Source: Paenibacillus sp. W2I17 (GTDB lineage Bacteria; Bacillota; Bacilli; Paenibacillales; Paenibacillaceae). From it: a DNA stretch of 64,000 nt. The position numbers and the translations under genes are program-made. Below, piece by piece: positions 35,364 to 45,311 of the stretch. The DNA lies in assembly GCF_030815985.1 (NCBI RefSeq), contig NZ_JAUSXM010000001.1, positions 5,208,001-5,272,000 of the forward strand, in the 5' to 3' direction. Positions within the stretch are counted from its first letter, which is position 1, and every line of letters starts with the position of its first letter. The notes beneath the pieces are model-generated. The model saw only the letters and a program-made list of their open reading frames with translations, had not been told where the DNA came from and searched no databases.

Positions 35364-35463
35364 ACTTTGACTCTGTCAAAAAAGATGATGCTTACGATGT
35401 AGTTTTGACTCTGTCAAAACTAGTGGTGATGCTTACGAAGTAACTTTGACTCTGTCAAAGTTT
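35364..35463 (+). repeat. Triple direct repeat of small hairpins between atpA and atpG
   Basis: Three copies of TTTGAC-TCT-GTCAAA at about 35366, 35404 and 35445, each a self-complementary stem of 6-8 bp with loop TCT, separated by variants of GATGCTTACGAAGTA. Period about 39-40 bases. The third hairpin ends four bases before GAGGTGG, the atpG ribosome site, so it could influence atpG translation or mRNA processing. Confidence 0.8.
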
Positions 35464-35478
35464 TGAGGTGGTGAAATC

Positions 35479-36351
35479 ATGGCAAAAGGCATGCGCGAAA
35501 TTAAGCGGCAAATTAAAAGCGTACAAAGCACCAAGCAGATCACCAAAGCAATGGAGATGGTAGCTGCTGCAAAACTGCGTAAAGCGCAGGAAAAAGCAGA
35601 AGCAGCCCGTCCTTATTCGGAGAAACTGAAAGAAGTTGTAGCTAGTATTGCATCAAGCACGCAAGGCATACAGCACCCGATGTTGGAGAGCCGTCCGGTC
35701 AAAAAGACAGCTTACCTGATCATTACATCGGACCGTGGTCTTGCAGGTGGATACAATGCGAACGTTTTGCGTCAGGTTAACCAGACGCTTAAAGAGCGCC
35801 ACAACTCCCAGGATGACTACGAATTGTTCGTCATTGGACGTAAAGGACGCGATTACTTCAGACGTCGTGAAATTGCGATGGCATCCACAACAACGGATCT
35901 GTCGGATTCGCCTTCATTTGCAGACATCAAATCCATCGCACACGAAGCTGTTCATGGGTTTGAACTGGCTGAATTTGATGAATTGTACATTTGTTATAAC
36001 CGCTTTGTGAATGCGTTGACCCAGATTCCTACGGTAGAAAAACTTCTTCCGATGGAAACACCTGAGGTAACTGCTGCGGAAGGACCAACGGCAAGCTACG
36101 AATACGAGCCGTCTGCTGAGGCTGTACTGGAGGTTCTGCTTCCGCGTTACGCGGAAACGCTGATCTATGGTGCACTTCTGAACGGTAAGGCAAGTGAGCT
36201 GGGTGCGAAAATGACGGCAATGGGTAATGCAACCAAAAATGCATCCAAACTCATTAACGACTTGTCATTGACATACAACCGTGCCCGTCAAGCGGCGATT
36301 ACGCAGGAGATTACGGAAATTGTGGCAGGTGCCAACGCAGCACAAGGCTAA
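35479..36351 (+). CDS. atpG: ATP synthase F1 subunit gamma
   Basis: 290 aa. N-terminal KGMREIKRQIKSVQSTKQIT and C-terminal NRARQAAITQEITEIVAGAN are the conserved ends forming the central coiled-coil rotor shaft; TSDRGLAGGYNAN is the conserved middle block. GAGGTGG precedes the ATG, just after the triple hairpin. Confidence 0.97.
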   Translation: MAKGMREIKRQIKSVQSTKQITKAMEMVAAAKLRKAQEKAEAARPYSEKLKEVVASIASSTQGIQHPMLESRPVKKTAYLIITSDRGLAGGYNANVLRQVNQTLKERHNSQDDYELFVIGRKGRDYFRRREIAMASTTTDLSDSPSFADIKSIAHEAVHGFELAEFDELYICYNRFVNALTQIPTVEKLLPMETPEVTAAEGPTASYEYEPSAEAVLEVLLPRYAETLIYGALLNGKASELGAKMTAMGNATKNASKLINDLSLTYNRARQAAITQEITEIVAGANAAQG

Positions 36352-36431
36352 CCGTTTTTTTATTAATGAAGGCTTGCAGAGCAAAGATAAACGAACGGTA
36401 CATTATTTTTGCAAAAGTAGCAGGCTTGTAG

Positions 36432-37850
<1,419 letters not shown>

Positions 37851-37912
37851 TCTGAATCCAGGATTGTCCTTATGAAGCGGGCTATCCTTCGGATATTTCA
37901 GGAGGGATGGAA

Positions 37913-38317
37913 TTGAGCACCTTTTTGTTGGAAATCGTAACACCCGAGCGTTTGGTCTATTCAGAACAGGTGAATAGCATTACGGCTCGTGGTATTGAAG
38001 GGGAACTGGGTATTCTGCCAGGTCATATTCCTATGGTTACACCTTTGCAGATTGCACCGATCTATATCCATAACGGAAAAGAAAATAAACGAGTTGCTAT
38101 CGGTGGCGGGTTTATTGAAGTACGTAAAGATAAGGTTGTTGTACTCGCAGAGAGTGCTGAATTCCCGGAAAACATTGATGTGGATCGTGCGCGTGCGGCG
38201 AAAGAGCGGGCAGAACGTCGGCTTGCAAGCCAAAGCAATCAGGACCACTTTGATCACCGTCGTGCAGAGATTGCGCTGCAAAAAGCGGTTAACCGGATTA
38301 ATGTGTTCGGCAAATAA
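37913..38317 (+). CDS. atpC: ATP synthase F1 subunit epsilon
   Basis: 134 aa from TTG 37913, chosen because GGAGGG lies 6-8 bases upstream; ATG 37907 is only one base from it. N-terminal beta sandwich (GIEGELGILPGHIPMVTPLQ) and C-terminal helices (RAKAAKERAERRL-like). It regulates ATP hydrolysis. Last gene of the operon; a terminator follows. Confidence 0.95.
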   Translation: MSTFLLEIVTPERLVYSEQVNSITARGIEGELGILPGHIPMVTPLQIAPIYIHNGKENKRVAIGGGFIEVRKDKVVVLAESAEFPENIDVDRARAAKERAERRLASQSNQDHFDHRRAEIALQKAVNRINVFGK

Positions 38318-38331
38318 ACGATTCTTGGAAG

Positions 38332-38360
38332 CCCGGCGGCTTAGTCTGCCGGGCTTTTTT
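38332..38360 (+). terminator. Terminator of the atp operon
   Basis: AGCCCGGCGG-CTTAG-TCTGCCGGGCTTTTTT, a strong stem with T run, 15 bases after the atpC stop. Confidence 0.9.
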
Positions 38361-38924
38361 GAGTTTGTTTGATAGAATTGTTTTATCGAATATATCAAAA
38401 TGGCTGACTACAAATCCATCCTATCCCTTTAGTAAACAGAAGTATTTTAAGAAAAATATTCACCGATTATGAGGACTTGAATAGAATGTAGGACTAAAGT
38501 AGTGGGCGTATTTACCACTAAGAGAACCATTTTTTTTCATGAGTAAATTTAAATTATTTCCGAGGAAATGACAGAATCGATATCGAAATAGCGCTCTTTT
38601 ATGTCGTTTTAGTCACAAAATCCCGGCATTTTAAAATTAAAATATTTTAGAAGTGGAAATCAATGTAATTGACAATGTATGATGAAAGAGCCTATATTCC
38701 ATAGAGTCAGCAGAAGCAGGAAGCTGCGTAGTAGATTCCATAGTCATGCACAGCCGCATTGTTGCTGCTCGGTGATTGGGCATCAGGAGATTCCTGCCTG
38801 GCAGGAGTAAATCTGACAGTACGCTCAGTATGTTGTGCTTAAGACATTCCAGTATACTAACAAGTTATGGGTGCCGGGCATATGATATGCTGATCGCTGC
38901 AACAAATGTGGAGGTAAAGAATAT
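38361..38924 (+). promoter_or_regulatory. ywzB upstream region with strong promoter and ~220-base leader
   Basis: No gene is evident in these ~560 bases. TTGACA (38669-38674), 18-base spacer and TATATT (38693-38698) form a good promoter. The transcript would have a ~220-base leader with a small hairpin TCCTGCC-TGGCAGGA (38791-38807 region). I recognise no riboswitch class in it. Confidence 0.55.
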
Positions 38925-39182
38925 ATGGATACTGATCTGACGAATCAGGTGAACCAAGCGTTAAGCACCAATGGCTTGGTCTCAATCATCGTCTCCCTGT
39001 TATGTATAGCGTTGTCTTGGTGGGCTTTGACAAATCTCAAACTGGATTTAATCATCAGGCAACCACGAGGTGCTCAGGGAAGACTGTTGCATTTGTTGCT
39101 CGCCATCATTTTGGGGCATGCCGTTGCTGGCTTTGTCATTGACTACTTGTCCTGGACTCAAATGTTGCGTAATTTGTTTTAA
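38925..39182 (+). CDS. ywzB: DUF1146 family small membrane protein YwzB
   Basis: 85 aa with two membrane helices (LVSIIVSLLCIALSWWAL and LLHLLLAIILGHAVAGFVI) and the conserved connecting block LDLIIRQPRGAQGRLL. Function is unknown. It sits between atpC and murA as ywzB does in B. subtilis; ywmA and ywmB are absent here. GGAGG precedes the ATG. Confidence 0.85.
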   Translation: MDTDLTNQVNQALSTNGLVSIIVSLLCIALSWWALTNLKLDLIIRQPRGAQGRLLHLLLAIILGHAVAGFVIDYLSWTQMLRNLF

Positions 39183-39347
39183 TGTTGAGATGGTTGGTTA
39201 ATCATCTGTTAGGTTCTTCAAGCTGCTCATTGTCGAATAACATCGATTAATTGTGTTAACAATTAGAGTATGAGTTGTCGGTAAAGAAATTAAGAAAAAA
39301 ATGTGACGTAAAATTGGTTGAATTTGAGATGTTTTATGTAAAAATGC

Positions 39348-39377
39348 TTGTATCGTACAATTCAACAATGTTATGAT
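39348..39377 (+). promoter_or_regulatory. Candidate promoter for murA
   Basis: TTGTAT (39348-39353), 18-base spacer, TATGAT (39372-39377). It lies in the 518-base ywzB-murA gap, whose remainder shows only a small palindrome TAATTGTGTTAACAATTA near 39248 and no gene. Confidence 0.45.
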
Positions 39378-39703
39378 GGAAGTTAGGGAATTCACAATTG
39401 TTCACTTATTTTGTAGTTATAAACGGGATATCCGGTTCATGCCGGCTAATAACCATCCCACTCTGTCTGTTCTGATGCTCTGCTGGCTTGTAAGACACTT
39501 ATTTTACATGCTGAATAGCAAGATGCACGGCACATGGTATCATTGATATGGATTATAAAAACCAATTCTTTTCTGAACAGACATCTGTGGCAATATGCCA
39601 GAATATGTCGAAATTCCACACACAGCAACAGTCCTTTCTAGCATAGTGGGGCTTACGTATTCCGGAATGAAGAAAAGGGAATAAAAGCGCGGAGGGAACC
39701 ATG

Positions 39704-41050
39704 ATGAGCAAATTTATCGTCCGCGGTGGCAAAAGGTTGACCGGAAGTGTCAAAGTTAGCGGCGCTAAAAATTCTGTTCTTCCGATCATCGCTGCCTCTC
39801 TCTTAGGGGAAGAAGGACAAAGCGTTATTATTGACGCGCCTCCTCTAGACGATGTGATGACGATTAACAAGGTGTTGGAATCGCTGGGAGCGGGAGTTAC
39901 ATACCGGGACGAAGTGATTACCGTAAATGCGGAGAAACTTACTTCCTGTGAAGCCCCGTATGAATGGGTAAGTAAAATGCGGGCGTCTTTCCTGGTCATG
40001 GGGCCTTTGTTGACTCGAATGGGTCATACAAGAATCTCACTTCCTGGTGGATGTGCCATCGGTACACGGCCTATTGATCAGCATTTGAAAGGTTTTGAAG
40101 CCATGGGCGCAGAGATCAGCTTGGGCCAAGGTTATATCGAAGCTCGTAGCCAAGGTCGGTTGCGTGGCGCGAAAATTTATCTGGATGTGGCTTCCGTAGG
40201 TGCCACTCAAAATATTATGATGGCTGCAACATTGGCCGAAGGTGTAACTGTTCTGGAGAACGCGGCGAAAGAACCTGAGATTGTGGATCTTGCCAACTTC
40301 CTGAATGGGATGGGTGCCATCGTACGTGGTGCTGGTACTGGAGTGATCCGCATCGAAGGTGTGGAGAAACTGACAGGCGTAACACACACCGTTATTCCGG
40401 ATCGGGTAGAAGCTGGTACGTATATGGCTGCTGCTGCAATTTCTGGTGGGGACGTGTACATTGAAGGTGCAATCTCTGATCATTTAGGCTCCGTTATCGC
40501 GAAGCTTGAAGAGATGGGTGTAACAATCCAACCGGATGAGAATGGCGTGCGTGTAATCGCAGATCGTCCTCTTAAGGCTGTGGATGTGAAAACATTACCA
40601 TACCCAGGATTCCCGACAGATATGCAATCCCAGATGATGGCACTCTTGCTTGCATCTGAAGGAACAAGTGTCGTGACAGAGACTGTTTTTGAAAACCGAT
40701 TTATGCATGTGGATGAATTCCAATTGATGAATGCGGAGATCAAAGTTGAAGGACGTTCGTCCATCGTCACAGGTAATGCCAAACTGAAGGGTGCCAAAGT
40801 AACAGCTACCGATTTGCGTGCGGGTGCCGCACTCATTATTGCAGGTCTTGTTGCTGAAGGTACAACGGAAGTGGGCGGTGTTCATCACATCGACCGTGGC
40901 TATGTACATCTCGCTGAGAAGCTTAACGGACTTGGCGCTGACATCTATCGGATCTCGGTTGATGAGCCTAAGCTGGAAGCAACCAAAGCACCTAGTGAAA
41001 AAGTGGAGAAAGAAGTACCGATGTTTAAGGTGCAACCAACTTTGGCTTAA
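39704..41050 (+). CDS. murA: UDP-N-acetylglucosamine 1-carboxyvinyltransferase MurA
   Basis: 448 aa from ATG 39704 (GGAGGG 7 bases upstream; ATG 39701 also possible). The active-site loop [20 protein letters not shown] carries Cys117, the residue attacked by fosfomycin. [16 protein letters not shown] and [15 protein letters not shown] are further family marks. It performs the first committed step of peptidoglycan synthesis, transferring enolpyruvate from PEP to UDP-GlcNAc. The murA-spoIID order matches B. subtilis. Confidence 0.97.
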   Translation: MSKFIVRGGKRLTGSVKVSGAKNSVLPIIAASLLGEEGQSVIIDAPPLDDVMTINKVLESLGAGVTYRDEVITVNAEKLTSCEAPYEWVSKMRASFLVMGPLLTRMGHTRISLPGGCAIGTRPIDQHLKGFEAMGAEISLGQGYIEARSQGRLRGAKIYLDVASVGATQNIMMAATLAEGVTVLENAAKEPEIVDLANFLNGMGAIVRGAGTGVIRIEGVEKLTGVTHTVIPDRVEAGTYMAAAAISGGDVYIEGAISDHLGSVIAKLEEMGVTIQPDENGVRVIADRPLKAVDVKTLPYPGFPTDMQSQMMALLLASEGTSVVTETVFENRFMHVDEFQLMNAEIKVEGRSSIVTGNAKLKGAKVTATDLRAGAALIIAGLVAEGTTEVGGVHHIDRGYVHLAEKLNGLGADIYRISVDEPKLEATKAPSEKVEKEVPMFKVQPTLA

Positions 41051-41145
41051 CACTGGATTGAATAGAAAAAATATGGTCCCCCTATTATGAGTCACACAGT
41101 TGTGTGGATTATGAATGTGAAGGAACGTATATTGTAAAAAATGAT

Positions 41146-41175
41146 AAAGCTAAGCCATCTGGCTTGGCTTTTTTT
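41146..41175 (+). terminator. Terminator after murA
   Basis: AAGCTAAGCC-ATCT-GGCTTGGCTTTTTTT. The ~340 bases between it and spoIID show no gene or clear repeat. Confidence 0.85.
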
Positions 41176-41519
41176 GTGTTTACTTTTAAGAAGGCAACGA
41201 GATATTTGATACCTGATTCTATTAATAGCTGGTCCTAACTTGTATAGCATAACATCGTATTCTGTATCGATTCTGAACCAAATGAAAGAGCGTACTTTAT
41301 ATAGAGTGTCGGTTCTAATTAAATACCGATATTCAGCGACAGATCAACGTTTCTAAGATGTACATAGCAAAAGAAAACAAGAAATTGAACAGAACGAAAA
41401 GGGCCTCGTTTCTCTCAAATTAGGTTCTATCAGATCAAGCCAGCTCATAACCTAAACTATGGATTTGAACAACACGACCGGCACATGACCGGCCATAGAT
41501 AACGGAGGGTTATATTCGA

Positions 41520-42860
41520 ATGAAAGAAGCTCGTGTACAGGTAAAGGTACCCCTTGTCCCTCGTCCAGGTATGCAAGAGCCGGAGGGAAATACCGTTTCT
41601 GGAGTGGAAAAAGACAAGCCTGCCCCATTGAACCTGAGGACTGTTCCATCACAGCCTGCAAGTTTCTCCAATCCAGGACGGGTGTCGACAGATGAGCTGA
41701 ACCGAAAGACAACCGAGCACATTCATATACCTGTTATTGAGCTGGACCAATTCCGCCGAGTGAAGCGTCGCCGAATGCGGACATTTGGACGAAAACCCCG
41801 ATGGGGACGCAATACGAAGCGATGGCAACCCGCAGCCGCTGTATCTGCCTTATTGGCAATGGCGTTGCTGATTCCGGTAATTCTGGTATGGCCACGGACA
41901 AGCGAATCACCAAAACCGATCCCTGCTCCAACAGATTCAAGCAGTACAAGAACCCCAGCTCCTGCGCCAGCCGTTCCTGTTACCTACCCTGAACCTAAAG
42001 TGCGTGTATACCTGTCTGCAACGGGCACAACGATGAATCTGCCATTGGAAGACTATGTTACCGGGGTTGTGGCAGCTGAGATGCCAGCGGAATTCAGACT
42101 GGAGGCGTTAAAGGCGCAGGCAATAGCTGCTCGTACATTTATCGTGCGTAGGTTAGCTGCGAGTGATACAAGCGGTGTGCCATCAGGTGCGGCGGATGTG
42201 ACGGATACGGTCAGCCATCAGGTGTTTATTCCGCCAGATCAGGTGAAAGCGGATTGGACGCGTCTAGGGAAGGCGAAGGAATGGGAGAAGCTGCAACAGG
42301 CTGTGCGCGAAAGTCGAGATACGGTGATGACATATCAGGGCAAAGCGATCACCGCCTCCTTTTTTTCTACAAGTAATGGGTATACCGAGAATGCGGAGGA
42401 TGTATGGGGGAACGCTGTGCCGTATCTGCAAAGTGTAGACAGTCCGTGGGACAAAAACTTGGCACCAGGATTCAAGCAGACCGTTACCTTGAAGCGTAAT
42501 GAGATTCTGCAGAAGTTAAACCTGGATGCCATTCCGGTTACCGCCCAGAAGGGTGGATCGTGGATGGAAGTATTGTCTACAACCAAAGGGCATCGGATTA
42601 AGGAAATGCAGATCGCAGGTGAAACATTCAGCGGACCCGAGGTGCGTAAGCTGCTTGGATTAAGATCCAGCCAGTTCAGTTGGAAGACCACAGGTGACGA
42701 AATCCAGATTACAACGTACGGGTACGGTCATGGGGTTGGCATGAGCCAATGGGGAGCAAACGGCATGGCGCAGGAGGGACACACGGCCACCCAGATTCTC
42801 AAACATTACTATACAGGCATTTCATTCGGACAGGCATCCAAGATGCTAGCAGCGAAGTAG
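41520..42860 (+). CDS. spoIID: Stage II sporulation protein D (lytic transglycosylase)
   Basis: 446 aa. An unusually long, charged cytoplasmic N-terminus (~120 aa) precedes one membrane helix (AVSALLAMALLIPVILVW), then a Thr/Pro-rich linker and the SpoIID/LytB domain: PLEDYVTGVVAAEMPAEFRL with the catalytic Glu, LKAQAIAARTFIVR, ASFFSTSNGYTENAEDVWG and GYGHGVGMSQWGANGMAQEG. It cleaves glycan strands during engulfment together with SpoIIP and SpoIIM. The family is usually ~340 aa, so the N-terminal extension is notable. Confidence 0.93.
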   Translation: MKEARVQVKVPLVPRPGMQEPEGNTVSGVEKDKPAPLNLRTVPSQPASFSNPGRVSTDELNRKTTEHIHIPVIELDQFRRVKRRRMRTFGRKPRWGRNTKRWQPAAAVSALLAMALLIPVILVWPRTSESPKPIPAPTDSSSTRTPAPAPAVPVTYPEPKVRVYLSATGTTMNLPLEDYVTGVVAAEMPAEFRLEALKAQAIAARTFIVRRLAASDTSGVPSGAADVTDTVSHQVFIPPDQVKADWTRLGKAKEWEKLQQAVRESRDTVMTYQGKAITASFFSTSNGYTENAEDVWGNAVPYLQSVDSPWDKNLAPGFKQTVTLKRNEILQKLNLDAIPVTAQKGGSWMEVLSTTKGHRIKEMQIAGETFSGPEVRKLLGLRSSQFSWKTTGDEIQITTYGYGHGVGMSQWGANGMAQEGHTATQILKHYYTGISFGQASKMLAAK

Positions 42861-42992
42861 GAGCGATGAACATGGATGGATAAAGCGAAATAATTCGAAT
42901 GGGTAGGAATATGTGCGAATGTGTGCAAAAGTATGGGAATGAGAGCAGTTTAGGTTTGGAACTCATCAGGCTTCCCATATACCATTGGCGCG

Positions 42993-43186
42993 CTAACGAA
43001 TCTGAGAGGCCTTATTAAGGTGTATCACAATGAATGAAAATTCTAACGAATCTCAGACACGTTATATCACGATATACCACCGAACTGATCCGATAATAGC
43101 GCCCAAAAGGTAATTAGCGTGTCTACGGTTCGTTAGAATTCCTAAGGCACGATTTCCCCACCAATAAGGCCGCCTGAATTCGTTAG
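42993..43186. repeat. 50-bp-module palindromic element, copy C2
   Basis: Modules start at 42993 (CTAACGAATCTGAGAGGCCT) and exactly 50 bases later at 43043 (CTAACGAATCTCAGACACGT). Inverted modules end at 43136 (GGTTCGTTAG) and 50 bases later at 43186 (GAATTCGTTAG). Outer arms share AGGCCTTATT-like / AATAAGGCC, inner arms AGACACGTTAT / AATTAGCGTGTCT. Same two-direct, two-inverted plan as C1. Confidence 0.8.
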
Positions 43187-43650
43187 AAATATTTTATATC
43201 TAATCATTAGCAAAATTGAGGGTACTGCCATTCACTACATGCTCATTCGCAATAAGCAGCCGAACCAAAACCAAAATCAGAACGTTGAAATCAAGTTTCC
43301 AAGCCCTAAGGTTAAAAAATTGATTTATGTTCCCTGTCTACCAAGCAACTTCTAACTATACTGTAACCAATCATGATTCAGCTTCTTTCAAATCTAGATG
43401 TTAAATGGAACAGTCAGTATTGACGCGCCTTGTCTATCTCTAATCTCACATCTCACTTTAAAGAACCTAGGCATCTTAAATCTGTATTGTCCAGTCACAT
43501 CCTATATCATTTCGCTCTCACCGATAAATGCACTTCATAGAAGGATTAGCCTCTACAGCCAATCCAGACCAGTCTACCAACACCCATTCCGGAGCTTTCG
43601 AGATTTGGCTATATATGCGGAGAGTGCTAGCCGTATGGGAGCGCAGGGGA

Positions 43651-43756
43651 CAGAAAAGACCTGTAGAAACAAAGTGTCCGCCTTTACTACCGGATTTCAC
43701 CTTTGAAGAAGGTGATAGAAAAATCTGGTAGTAACCAGCGGTCGAAAGGTTTTCTG
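43651..43756 (+). repeat. Hairpin repeat family A, copy A3
   Basis: Outer arms CAGAAAAGACCT / AGGTTTTCTG, inner arms TTTACTACCGGATTT / AAATCTGGTAGTAA. Relative to A2 the stem changes CC/GG to TA/TA, a compensatory double change. Confidence 0.8.
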
Positions 43757-43845
43757 GCCCCGAAGCGGCGCATGCACTAACACTCATTTCCAATATATAT
43801 ATAGCACTCTCTGAAACCTCCGTGAAAATAATTAGAGTCGCGCGT

Positions 43846-43874
43846 GTATAAAAGAGTTGCACCCGGTAACACTT
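43846..43874 (+). promoter_or_regulatory. Candidate sigma-F-type promoter of spoIIQ
   Basis: GTATA (43846-43850), 14 bases, GGTAACACTT (43865-43874). This fits the forespore sigma-F pattern (GYATA, then GGnnAnAnT) and lies 23 bases before the ATG. B. subtilis spoIIQ is a sigma-F gene. Confidence 0.55.
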
Positions 43875-43896
43875 GTTACTGAGGTGATTAACATGA

Positions 43897-44634
43897 ATGA
43901 ACAAAACAAAAAAACAATCCAAGAAGAAACTCCTAAAACAACTCAAGGGAGTACCGGCTAGTCAGCCCTCTTCATGGAAAAGAGCAATGTCCAAACGCTG
44001 GGTCTTCCCGGCAGCCTACATCGCAGCAGCAGGCATTATACTAACCTTAGTGTGGGTCTATCAGGGCACAGGCGACAAAACGCTGAACTCGGACCCTGCT
44101 AGCGGGGTAGTTGAAACAGGCGCATCGGCGGGTACAGAAGGAACAGCAGTAGGCGGAGAAGAAGAAAGTGTGGAAGTTGTTGCAAAGTCGGAGAATTTTG
44201 TATGGCCGGTAGCGGTACCGTCCGAAATTTCGGTAGTAAAACCTTTCTATGATAGCGAAGCTTCAACCGAGGAACATGAAGCGGCGATGGTGCAGTACAA
44301 TGATACATTCATCCCGAACACGGGTGTGGATCTGGCACGTGGGGATAACAAAACGTTTGAAGTCAAAGCAGCACTCGCCGGTAAAGTTACCCGGGTTGAG
44401 CAAAATCCGCTCACAGGTCAAGTTGTGGAAATCACACACAGCGATAACCTGAAAACGGTATACCAAAGCTTGGCAGACGTCAAAGTGAAACAGGACGACG
44501 AAGTGAAACAGGGAGATGCGATTGCATCCGCTGGCGTCAATGAATTGGGTAAAACGCTTGGCAACCATCTTCACTTTGAAGTGTACGAAGACGGACAGCC
44601 GGTTAACCCTCAAGGATATCTTCCGGAAAAATAA
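43897..44634 (+). CDS. spoIIQ: SpoIIQ-like sporulation protein, M23 (LytM) domain
   Basis: 245 aa. Basic N-terminus, one membrane helix (VFPAAYIAAAGIILTLVWVY), then an acidic linker and a LytM domain from about residue 135 (TFIPNTGVDLARGDN, VKAALAGKVTRVEQ, KTLGNHLHFEVYEDGQPVNP). The first zinc ligand (His before G-x-D) is replaced by Asn/Thr in PNTGVD, while HLHFE remains, so enzymatic activity is unlikely, as in B. subtilis SpoIIQ. It pairs with SpoIIIAH across the two forespore membranes during engulfment. spoIIID and mbl follow. Confidence 0.88.
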   Translation: MNKTKKQSKKKLLKQLKGVPASQPSSWKRAMSKRWVFPAAYIAAAGIILTLVWVYQGTGDKTLNSDPASGVVETGASAGTEGTAVGGEEESVEVVAKSENFVWPVAVPSEISVVKPFYDSEASTEEHEAAMVQYNDTFIPNTGVDLARGDNKTFEVKAALAGKVTRVEQNPLTGQVVEITHSDNLKTVYQSLADVKVKQDDEVKQGDAIASAGVNELGKTLGNHLHFEVYEDGQPVNPQGYLPEK

Positions 44635-44661
44635 ATGAATTTTACCGCAGCAACATGATGG

Positions 44662-44688
44662 GCAGGGGGTTGAACCTCTGCTCTTTTT
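44662..44688 (+). terminator. Terminator after spoIIQ
   Basis: GCAGGGG-GTTGAA-CCTCTGC followed by TCTTTTTGT. Confidence 0.6.
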
Positions 44689-44743
44689 GTGCTTTTCAGA
44701 AAATAATGGGACCTTCGAAGCTTGTCACACCTCTAAACCGCGA

Positions 44744-44769
44744 ATATATAGGCATGCTCCTCATATAAT
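44744..44769 (+). promoter_or_regulatory. Candidate sigma-E-type promoter of spoIIID
   Basis: ATATATA (-35 region, 44744-44750) and CATATAAT (44762-44769). The CATA start of the -10 box fits mother-cell sigma-E promoters, which drive spoIIID in B. subtilis; the spacer is slightly short. Confidence 0.45.
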
Positions 44770-44804
44770 GTACCAAACTATCCACACAGTAGGGAGGCGG
44801 GAGC

Positions 44805-45092
44805 GTGCACGATTACATCAAGGAACGGACCATCAAAATTGGTCGCTGCATTGTTGAGACGAGGAATACGGTCCGTACCATAGCCAAAGAATTCGGCGTG
44901 TCAAAGAGTACTGTGCATAAGGATCTGACGGAGCGTCTGCCGGAAATCAACCCTGATCTTGCTGACCAGGTGAAACACATTTTGGAGTATCACAAGTCCA
45001 TCCGCCATTTGCGGGGCGGTGAAGCGACCAAAATTAAATACAAAAAAACGAGTGGCAAGAAACGTGAGGTGTTGGCTTCCGCCAAATCGTAA
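44805..45092 (+). CDS. spoIIID: Sporulation transcription factor SpoIIID
   Basis: 95 aa, GTG start after GGGAGGCGGGAGC. The HTH is VRTIAKEFGVSKSTVHKDLT, preceded by IKIGRCIVETRNT and followed by KHILEYHKSIRHLRGGEATK, all typical of SpoIIID. It activates and represses mother-cell genes of the sigma-E and sigma-K regulons. Confidence 0.97.
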   Translation: MHDYIKERTIKIGRCIVETRNTVRTIAKEFGVSKSTVHKDLTERLPEINPDLADQVKHILEYHKSIRHLRGGEATKIKYKKTSGKKREVLASAKS

Positions 45093-45311
45093 GCATCTTC
45101 ACAAAGACGTAGGCCAAAAAGCTCACACATGCATTGAATCCCTCCCCTGAAGTATGATATGTTAAAAGCTGGTACAGGATCGAATTATGACATCTTATCA
45201 GCCCGATTTTTACATATATATGTTGCACTTTGTCGAACGAGCGGTGACGTGATAAGGGACTCTTTTTCACAGGATACGCTGACCAAATAATATCACTTTG
45301 GGGGCTCTTTT

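Larger units (their letters stand above)
42861..43845. other. Repeat-bearing gap between spoIID and spoIIQ
   Basis: This ~1 kb gap holds the C2 module element (42993-43186) and hairpin A3 (43651-43756). Between 43190 and 43650 I see no gene, RNA or repeat. A short open frame at 43398-43706 has no ribosome site or protein-like composition. Confidence 0.6.

Noticed and set aside
43398-43706. Possible 102-aa gene in the spoIID-spoIIQ gap
   Set aside because: No ribosome site, low-complexity composition and overlap with hairpin repeat A3.
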